Below, one piece after another: positions 58,106-64,000 of a DNA stretch of 64,000 bases; positions within the stretch are counted from its first letter, which is position 1; the number at the start of each line of letters is the position of its first letter. Below the pieces are notes generated by a model. It saw only the letters and a list, made by a program, of their open reading frames with translations, did not search any database and was not told the DNA's origin. Position numbers and translations under genes: made by a program. The stretch is from DATCJA01 sp963734635. GTDB lineage: Bacteria; Acidobacteriota; Vicinamibacteria; Vicinamibacterales; UBA2999. The stretch spans positions 186,001-250,000 of the forward strand of contig CAVTIA010000004.1 of assembly GCA_963734635.1 (NCBI GenBank), given 5' to 3'.

Positions 58106-58483
58106 GATCCCTCAATCCTTAATGTCTATTGGTGCGAGATTATGGGACCGTTGCGCTTTCGACGCAATCACCGTCCACGCCACCCCACGAGCCACGGAGA
58201 CGCAGAGCCACGGAGACGAGAATCCGCGGGAGACCGCCACCAGACGCGTTAGGCAGCTTGAGGGCTGATGGTGAGGCGAGCCCAGAGATCAGAAGGAGAG
58301 GTGCTGCTCATCTCTCACGACTTTGGGCCGGCTGAGGTTAGGACGGCGGCTTGAGGAGCGACTTACGCCTGGTATCTGTCTTGCCAGTGCAACGCCGTGT
58401 CACGTGGGACCGATCGACCTGATCCGTGTTGGCCGTTCTGTGGCACGCTCCGGGCGGTTTTGTCGAGCTTGGAGGCTCTCAAT
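58106..58483. other. Intergenic region between divergent operons
   Basis: About 380 bases. Contains the direct repeat GAGCCACGGAGACG twice (58189-58202 and 58205-58218), a common minisatellite-like word. The divergent promoters of the PDLSGxW operon and the barrel gene must lie here; I did not find a convincing -35/-10. The SD GGAGG for the barrel gene is at 58471. Confidence 0.4.
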
Positions 58484-59828
58484 ATGTCTCGTTCGCCTGT
58501 AGTGCGGCTCTGTGCCGCTCAGTGTCTGGTGCTGCTTCTTGTGAGCGGCGCTGCGGCACAGACTGACCCTGGGAACGCGTCGGCACAAACGCAGGCACCG
58601 ATCTCGGGAGGCACACCAACGCAATTGCCAGGCGGATCCCCGCCGCCGCTGGCGCCCGATGGATTTTTTAGAGAGCCACTGTTTCTTTCCAACGGCATCG
58701 ATTTCCTGATCGACAAGGTCGGCGATGGGACGAGTGAACCGAAGAGCGGGTTCTACCCTGAGCTCTCGAACATGATCACCGGTGCCGGTTGGGTGTCCGT
58801 TGGTCCCGGGTATCGTCAATATCTGAACAACGACCATCTGCTGCTCGATACGTCTGCGGCAGTCTCGTGGCGGTTCTACAAGATGATGCAGGCACGGGTC
58901 GAGGGTCTGGACCTTGCCGATGGTCATCTGCTGCTCGGTGCGCAAGCGATGTGGCGGGACAACACACAGGTAAATTTCTTCGGCATCGGCCCGGACGCCG
59001 TCGACGCGGACCAGAGCCAGTACCGGTTGCAGACTCTCGACTTCGTCGGCTACGGCTCCTGGTTCTTCAACGACTGGCTGAGATTTGATGGCACCTTCGG
59101 ATTTCTGGCGCAACCGAAGCTCATGCCACCCGGCGGCACGTTCAAAGAGGATTTGCCCTTTTCACGAGTGTTGTTCCCGACCGATCCCGCCATGAGCCTT
59201 TCGCAGCAGCCCGACTTCCTGCACAGCACGGCGTCGCTGACCGCCGATACGCGCGACTATCGCGGCCATCCGACGAGCGGCGGACGTTATCGGGCAGGGC
59301 TGACGACCTACTCCGATCGGACCAGCGACGTCTTCAGCTTCAGCCAGTACGAGGTTGAGGGCACGCACTTCATTCCGCTGGCTGACCGGCGGTGGGTGCT
59401 GGCGTTTCGCGGGTGGACCCTGTTCAGCGACGTTGGTCCCGGCCACGAGATACCGTTCTACCTGCTGCCGAGCCTTGGCGGGCAAAACACTCTCCGCGCC
59501 TACCATAACTATGAGTTCCACGATCAGAACCTCCTCGAACGTCAACGCCGAGTCTCGTTGGGCAATCTTCACCCACGTGGACGCTGCGCTGTTTTTCGAC
59601 GCGGGCAACGTGGCTGCCAAATACCGAGATCTGAATCTGGACAAGACGTCGATCGGCGCCGGTCTCAGAGTGCACACCCAGCGCACGACGATCGCGCGGC
59701 TGGACGTCGCCCACGGACCGGAGGGATGGAACGTCCTGTTCCGGACGAGCGATCCGCTTCGTCTTGACGCGCGGCAGACTGCGCGTTGCCAACATTCCAT
59801 TCACCCCTTGACACGGAGCAAGACGTGA
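58484..59828 (+). CDS. Omp85/BamA-type (bacterial surface antigen) outer-membrane barrel (one frameshift)
   Basis: ATG 58484 with GGAGG upstream. Signal LCAAQCLVLLLVSGAAAQ, then a short Pro-rich stretch and a 16-strand-like barrel: YPELSNMITGAGWVSVGPGYRQYL, MMQARVEGLDLADGHLLLGAQAMW, VDADQSQYRLQTLDFVGYGSWFF, SLTADTRDYRGHPTSGGRYRAGLTTYSD and LPSLGGQNTLRAYHNYEFHDQNLL. The C-terminus after a frameshift near 59530 has HVDAALFFDAGNVAAKYRD and ARLDVAHGPEGWNVLFR. GGxxTLRxY is the BamA/TamA surface-antigen signature. No POTRA domain. GTGA overlap couples it to the next gene. Confidence 0.78.
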
Positions 59829-60818
59829 CTCGCCCCCGGCTCGTACTCGGAACGTTGTCGGCGATTGTTGCGATCCAGGTTGCGACATGGACCGCGATGC
59901 GACCCTTCGCGGCCGGTAAAGCCGCCCCGATGACGGCCTTCTGGCAGGCACCAGGAGACCTGGGGGCCCGCGATCTGTTCGCCGGTCCGTGGGGAGCGGC
60001 GAATGCCCCTGATCCGAAGGCGACCTATAGACTCGTTCGCCTCAAGAAGGAGGGCGCAAACCCGGGTGTGGTCGTGACCGATCCGGCCGGACGAACGTGG
60101 CACGTGAAACAGGCGTCTCCAGAGTGGGATGAGGCACCGGTTGAGGTTGTGCTGTCGCGTGTGCTGTCAGCGGTTGGCTACCATCAGCCTCCCGTTTATT
60201 ACTTGTCCTCCTTCATGATGTCCGACCCGTCAGGCTCGCGCGTCGAAGGGGGAGGACGGTTTCGGCTGGAGCACGAGTCGCTCAAGGAGCAGGGAAATTG
60301 GTCATGGCGGATGAACCCGTTCGTTGGAACGCCGCCTTACCAGGGACTCCTGGTGATCCTGCTGATGTTCGCTTCGCCTGATTTCAAGAACTCAAACAAC
60401 ATGCTGTACGACGTGACGCGTGAGGGCAGCGACAGAGCAGTGGTACGTCGTCAGGGATCTCGGCAGCGCGCTCGGCGAGTTCGGGCTCATGCGGCCGAAA
60501 AGAAATGATTCGCAGTTGTTCGAGCAGCAGGAGTTCATTACAGGCTCCGCCAATGGCTTCGTCGAGTTCGATCATCCAATCAAGCAGCGCGAGCTGGTCG
60601 AAGGACGGATCACGGCGAGTGAAGTGGCGTGGGCGGGCACTCTGCTCGCTGGCTTGAGTGAACGTCAGTGGCAGGACGCGTTCCGCGCGGGCGGTTATAA
60701 CCCGGAGGTCGCCGCACGTTTCATTCGGAAGATTCAGCTCAATATCGCTGCGGCGCAACAGATATCCATCGAGCCGCCTGATCGCCAGGCTCAGTTGCGT
60801 TTGAGACGGACGGATTGA
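59825..60818 (+). CDS. Secreted protein resembling HipA/Fam20C-type atypical kinases (one frameshift)
   Basis: GTG 59825 overlaps the barrel stop (GTGA). Signal LVLGTLSAIVAIQVATWTAM. The segment WHVKQASPEWDEAPVEVVLSRVLSAVGYHQPPVYYL is like the ATP-binding Lys plus Glu of HipA/Fam20C-type kinases; FKNSNNMLYDV resembles a catalytic-loop DxKxxNN, and WYVVRDLGSALGEFG (after a frameshift near 60440) a metal-binding DLG. The C-terminal half is helical. This is an inference from motif order only. Translational coupling to an outer-membrane barrel suggests the two products work together at the cell surface. Confidence 0.5.
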
Positions 60819-60824
60819 CGCGCG

Positions 60825-61433
60825 TCACGCGCTCCAGCTGAATTCGCCTCGGGCGCCCGACTTCGTCTCGAAGCGGCGAAGATCGGGATCGGTCCAGCGG
60901 CTGCCGCTGGGTGCCAGATCGACCTCCTGCATCCCAAGACCACTCACGAATCCGCCGCCCCTCAGCGTGAAGCCCTGCCCCTGTGGATCACGCAGACGCC
61001 GTGACTCCAGCCGCCCGGCGTCGCCGACGCTGAGGACGATGGTGTCGCCGTTGTCGGCGACGTCAATCTTCGCGCTTCGAGCCGGCAGCCACTTCGAGAC
61101 GAGCGACGCGACGGTGGCCATCGGACCGCCCTTCCGGCCGCTGCAGATCGCTTCCAGTTCGCGCCGCTGGTCGGCGCTCGCGGACTCGTCGATGTAGAGG
61201 CGCCCGGTGCCGTTGCCATCGAACAGTGTCGGTCCGGGAAAGTCGACAGCGAAGACCACGGTCCGTCCGCCGAGCGGGACGCCGTCGCTGTTGCCGTCGC
61301 GCGTTCGGAACGCGATGGCACTGGCGCACCAGCCCCGATCCATGATCATCAGCTCCTGCACCGTGAACCAGCAGGGGCAGAACATGTTGCAACTGCAGCT
61401 CTCGATCAGCTGTCCGCTCATCTGCCAGGCCAT
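60825..61433 (-). CDS. DUF1326-family protein
   Basis: Intact 202 residues. MAWQMSGQLIESCSCNMFCPCWF is the DUF1326 signature with four conserved cysteines; GRLYIDESASADQRRELEAICSGRKGGPMATVASLV is the family's central segment. Function unknown, although the Cys cluster suggests metal or thiol chemistry. No signal peptide. The start at 61433 lies inside the end of the DUF2950 gene (16-base overlap, same strand), so the two may be coupled. Confidence 0.85.
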   Translation of the reverse strand: MAWQMSGQLIESCSCNMFCPCWFTVQELMIMDRGWCASAIAFRTRDGNSDGVPLGGRTVVFAVDFPGPTLFDGNGTGRLYIDESASADQRRELEAICSGRKGGPMATVASLVSKWLPARSAKIDVADNGDTIVLSVGDAGRLESRRLRDPQGQGFTLRGGGFVSGLGMQEVDLAPSGSRWTDPDLRRFETKSGARGEFSWSA

Positions 61434-62527
61434 AAGATCCTCCTGACCACGAACGCGATCTTATACCCGCCGGAACCATCACGGCGCCGAACGAAGTTGT
61501 ATTGCTCGTCTGTAGGGGCGGGTCCTGTTGGACCCGCCGAAATACTGTTCACGTCGTCTGTGACAGGGGTCCAGGAGCGATCTGGATTGAAGCGCTCCAT
61601 CTTCTTGAACTCGGCCATCGTGGCCGGCCCGAAATCTTTTTCGTAGACCACACCGTCCTGGCTGACGACGAAGGTCTTGATGCCGGTAACCGCGTACACG
61701 GCCGGAGCCGCCACCAGTGCGAACCCCCCAATCATGGCGTCGTCCACGACGTAGTCCAGCGTCCCCAGCGGCGCCGCAGGCCCCTGCCCCTTCAGGATCT
61801 TGAAGAAGTAGCCGTGGTACGGCTCTCCTCGACTGTAGCCCTGTTGAATCGCACGAGCGATCTCTTCGCCGATCGGTCCCTCCCACTTGCCGTCAGGTGT
61901 CTGCCAGGCGAGGCCGTCCTGTGTGCCCGGAGTGCTGACGATGTGTTGCGCGTACTGGTTCACCTCGTAGCCTTGGCGCGGTCGCAGGGCGTACTCGTGC
62001 TGAGCTTCCACATAGCCGCGGGCGATCTGAATCGCATCCAGCTCGTTGCTGCCGATACGACGGGCCCGCAGCTCCTGCTTGCCCGCAGCGGCATCGAAGG
62101 ACCACGCGCCGCCGCGCTTCACTATGGGAATAGGGAACGGCCAGTCTTCGTTCCCGATAATCAGAAACGCGCGGTTGCGCGACTTCGGATCGAGGGACAC
62201 GCTCATCTTCTCGCGTGCCTTCGCCGCGAAATCGGTGGCGCGCTGCCGGTCTTGCGCGTACTCGCCCGTAAGCACAATGTCTTCACCATCGGGACCGAAC
62301 AGTTCGATGAGTCGTCCCGCATCGAACTGTTCGGCTGCGGCCACGAGGGCCCCTACCGCCTGCTGTGGTGACCCGAAGGTCCGGGCACCAGCAGACGTCC
62401 CCACGGAAGCATCTCTCGTCGCAACTTGCGAGGCGGCGACTGAAACGACCGTCAAGCTGACGAACACCGCCGCGCCGACAATCCATGGAAGAGTGGAAGC
62501 GGTTGGTATCGCAGGCGCTGATCTCAT
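61418..62527 (-). CDS. DUF2950-family protein with a REP-C palindrome near its end
   Basis: ATG 62527 with GGAG upstream gives MRSAPAIPTASTLPWIVGAAVFVSLTVVSVAASQ, a signal anchor. GSPQQAVGALVAAAEQFDAGRLIELFGPDGEDIVLTGEYAQDRQRATDF, GNEDWPFPIPIVKRGGAWSFDAAAGKQELRARRIGSNELDAIQIARGYVEAQHEYA and YHGYFFKILKGQGPAAPLG are the DUF2950 core. The family normally ends soon after PDRSWTPV. Here the frame reads on through a REP-C palindrome (61512-61538, translated SAGPTGPAPT) into about 25 more residues. Downstream of the DUF3300 gene, a common pairing. Confidence 0.82.
   Translation of the reverse strand: MRSAPAIPTASTLPWIVGAAVFVSLTVVSVAASQVATRDASVGTSAGARTFGSPQQAVGALVAAAEQFDAGRLIELFGPDGEDIVLTGEYAQDRQRATDFAAKAREKMSVSLDPKSRNRAFLIIGNEDWPFPIPIVKRGGAWSFDAAAGKQELRARRIGSNELDAIQIARGYVEAQHEYALRPRQGYEVNQYAQHIVSTPGTQDGLAWQTPDGKWEGPIGEEIARAIQQGYSRGEPYHGYFFKILKGQGPAAPLGTLDYVVDDAMIGGFALVAAPAVYAVTGIKTFVVSQDGVVYEKDFGPATMAEFKKMERFNPDRSWTPVTDDVNSISAGPTGPAPTDEQYNFVRRRDGSGGYKIAFVVRRILWPGR
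61512..61538 (+). repeat. REP-C palindrome inside the DUF2950 coding frame
   Basis: GTAGGGGCGGGTCC-tgtt-GGACCCGCC. On the minus strand it is translated as AGPTGPAPT in the C-terminal extension of the DUF2950 protein. Confidence 0.85.
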
Positions 62528-62587
62528 GGTCTCTGCTCCTGTAATCTGCCCGTCATCGTTCGCGTCGGTGTCCGTCAACCTCGTCAC

Positions 62588-64000
62588 CTACCGCCGCCCG
62601 CCGCCTCGTCCGCCGCCGCCGCCCCGTGAACCGCCTCCGCCCCTCGAACCGCCACCACTGAAGCCGCCGCTCCGCGACCCGCGACTACTGCTGGATCGCA
62701 TGCTCGACGAGCCGCGGGAACTGCTTGATCGCGCGCTGGATCCATTGAACCCTCCGGAGCCTCCGCCGAACGCACCTGGACTCGAACCGCCTCGCGAAAG
62801 GTCACGGCCGGAAATGCTGTTGCCCCCGCTCGGGCGATTACTCAGGCCGCCCTGGCTTGGGCGAGTGCTGAGCCCGCCTTGGCCCGCGCGACCGCCGGGA
62901 CCGCCCTGGCTTGGAAGCTGACTTGGTCGATTGCCAAGGTTCCCTTGGCCCACGCGACCGCCACCCTGGCTCGGAAGCTGGCTTGGACGATTGCCAAGGT
63001 TACCCTGGCCCGCGCGACCGCCAAGGTTACCTTGGCCCGCGCGCTCGCCGAGGCCACCCTGGCCTGTGCGATTGCTGAGGCCGCCTTGACCTGCGCGCTC
63101 GCCCAGTCCTGATGCAGCAGCGCGGTTGCCGGCGCCAGTTGTGCCGACGGCGCCGCTGCGCAAGTTGCCACCCTGACGGCTTACCTGCTGTCGTGCGCCG
63201 GCTTGACGAGCGGCGAGCGAATCGCCTCGCGCGGTTCCGCCAAACCTGTTCGCGGTGGCCTGGTCGCGATACGGGGTGCCGCCGCGATGAGCAGCGTTAT
63301 GCTGCCAACGGTTGCCAGTGGCGCTGATGTTCGCGTTCCGCACGAACGCGTTGTTTCTGTTGATGTTGATGTCGGCATTGCCCCAGTTGGCGCCCCAGCC
63401 CCAGCCGCCCCAGCCGCCACCCCAGGCCGCACCCAGCGCGATTCCTGTGCCGAATGCAAGTGCTCCCGCGCCAGGAACCCAACTGTAATTCGGGTAGGAG
63501 ATTGGCGGATATGGATAAACAGGCGCGCCGTAGACGAAACTCGGGTTGTACGATGGCACGTACACCACTTCCGGATTCGCCTGTTCGATGACGATCACGG
63601 GCTGGCTGTCTACCACTTGGGTCTCAACCGTTTGCTGCGGGGTCGACGTCAAATTTCCCTTGGCCTGTGCTTTTTGGCGCATGCGCTGCACCGCGTGCAT
63701 GACATCGGCTTGCTGTGCGAGGAACGCGTTGCCGAGATCCGTCGTCCATTGGATGTCGTTGGCCAGCCATGTCACGACGTCGGGTAGTGCCGCCAACGCC
63801 TGTACACTCGGGTCCCAAGGCTGCCGTTCAACGGCATCGAGCAACGCCTTGTCCTTGAGCCCGGGATTTTTCGTGAGCCACTGCTGAAGCTGAAGGACCT
63901 CGAGCGGGTACGTCGACGCCGCAAGAGTCTGGGCCAGCAACGGATCCGGGTACAGCGCGATGGGTGCGACCAGCGAATCGAGCTGGTCGGGAGGAATGCT
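62588..64000 (-). CDS. DUF3300-family protein with Gly/Ser/Arg-rich repetitive C-terminus (5' end off the right edge)
   Basis: Frame open to the right edge, beginning there with SIPPDQLDSLVAPIALYPDPLLAQTLAAST (DUF3300 core). ALLDAVERQPWDPSVQALAALPDVVTWL and QPVIVIEQANPEVVYVPSYNPSFVYG complete the domain. The C-terminal 250 residues are low-complexity: GWGGWGW stretches, then a tandem array of GQGNLGNRPSQLPSQGG-type units and a final RGG/GSSS-rich tail, as in a cell-surface adhesive or disordered segment. DUF3300 is typically beside DUF2950, as here. Start not in this window. Confidence 0.8.
   Translation of the reverse strand, partial: SIPPDQLDSLVAPIALYPDPLLAQTLAASTYPLEVLQLQQWLTKNPGLKDKALLDAVERQPWDPSVQALAALPDVVTWLANDIQWTTDLGNAFLAQQADVMHAVQRMRQKAQAKGNLTSTPQQTVETQVVDSQPVIVIEQANPEVVYVPSYNPSFVYGAPVYPYPPISYPNYSWVPGAGALAFGTGIALGAAWGGGWGGWGWGANWGNADININRNNAFVRNANISATGNRWQHNAAHRGGTPYRDQATANRFGGTARGDSLAARQAGARQQVSRQGGNLRSGAVGTTGAGNRAAASGLGERAGQGGLSNRTGQGGLGERAGQGNLGGRAGQGNLGNRPSQLPSQGGGRVGQGNLGNRPSQLPSQGGPGGRAGQGGLSTRPSQGGLSNRPSGGNSISGRDLSRGGSSPGAFGGGSGGFNGSSARSSSSRGSSSMRSSSSRGSRSGGFSGGGSRGGGGSRGGGGGRGGGRR
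62840..63120 (-). repeat. Tandem GQGNLGNRPSQ-type coding repeats
   Basis: Irregular units (GQGNLG, GQGGLS, NRPSQLPSQGG) about 27-60 bases long in the DUF3300 C-terminus, with period changes between copies. Two nearly identical GNLGNRPSQLPSQGG units lie side by side. Confidence 0.7.

Noticed and set aside
1..64000. CRISPR array, tRNA, rRNA or IS element
   Set aside because: No regularly spaced direct repeats with unique spacers, no cloverleaf or rRNA-like sequence, and no transposase-like frame with terminal inverted repeats was found. The REP families have no RAYT transposase gene here.

Overview
The window is high-GC DNA that looks like an Acidobacteriota chromosome, most probably a Vicinamibacteria-type soil organism. 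This is inferred from a VWFA-related protein of the acidobacterial type, Oar-like TonB-dependent receptors with an N-terminal carboxypeptidase-regulatory domain, an expanded family of secreted 'PDLSGxW' proteins paired with DUF6152 proteins, and many dispersed short palindromes. No rRNA, tRNA, CRISPR array or classical IS transposase was seen. Many genes, above all at 2.8-4.4, 8.7-22 and 31-34 kb, are broken by single-base frameshifts although every catalytic motif survives across the frames. I read these as assembly or sequencing errors and give corrected gene spans.

Layout. 0-8.7 kb: envelope genes on the minus strand (two GT87-type and one GT39-type membrane glycosyltransferases, a membrane-anchored FkbM methyltransferase) and a very large secreted subtilisin with three near-identical C-terminal beta-sandwich repeats. 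8.7-22.7 kb: a complete minus-strand Tad/Flp pilus locus (Flp pilin, TadV, TadE, CpaB, CpaC, TadG, CpaE/TadZ, CpaF/TadA, TadB, TadC), followed by a 30-residue membrane protein, a TPR lipoprotein, an AAA ATPase and a double VWA protein. 22.8-25.6 kb: a sigma-54 activator, a tandem PilZ protein and a DUF192 protein, plausible regulators of that locus. 25.6-29.1 kb: a TonB-like energiser with a kinase-like N-terminus and small envelope proteins.

29.7-41.4 kb: two copies of a module (TonB receptor, DUF6152 protein, PDLSGxW protein) flank a FAD oxidoreductase and an uncharacterised secreted protein. A third version at 55.6-58.1 kb has one DUF6152 and two PDLSGxW genes but no receptor. 41.9-45.3 kb: a translationally coupled pair of a TRIP13/Pch2-like AAA+ ATPase with a 14-histidine tail and a gentisate-dioxygenase-like bicupin, divergent from an orphan periplasmic binding protein. 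45.4-55.6 kb: tail-to-tail metallo-beta-lactamase-fold paralogues, a cytochrome c/beta-propeller/dienelactone-hydrolase-like operon, a LuxR-type regulator and two flavoproteins. 58.5-64 kb: an Omp85-type barrel coupled to a kinase-like protein, then DUF1326, DUF2950 and DUF3300 genes running off the right edge.

Three families of short palindromic repeats run through the window. One, a composite of two or three hairpins around a conserved AGATACTG spacer, has three copies, including one lying in frame inside the signal-peptide region of the binding protein. Simple REP palindromes are also found in frame inside a GT87 gene and a DUF2950 gene. The most distinctive candidates for new biology are the TRIP13-like/bicupin pair, the TonB/DUF6152/PDLSGxW module and the composite hairpin element.
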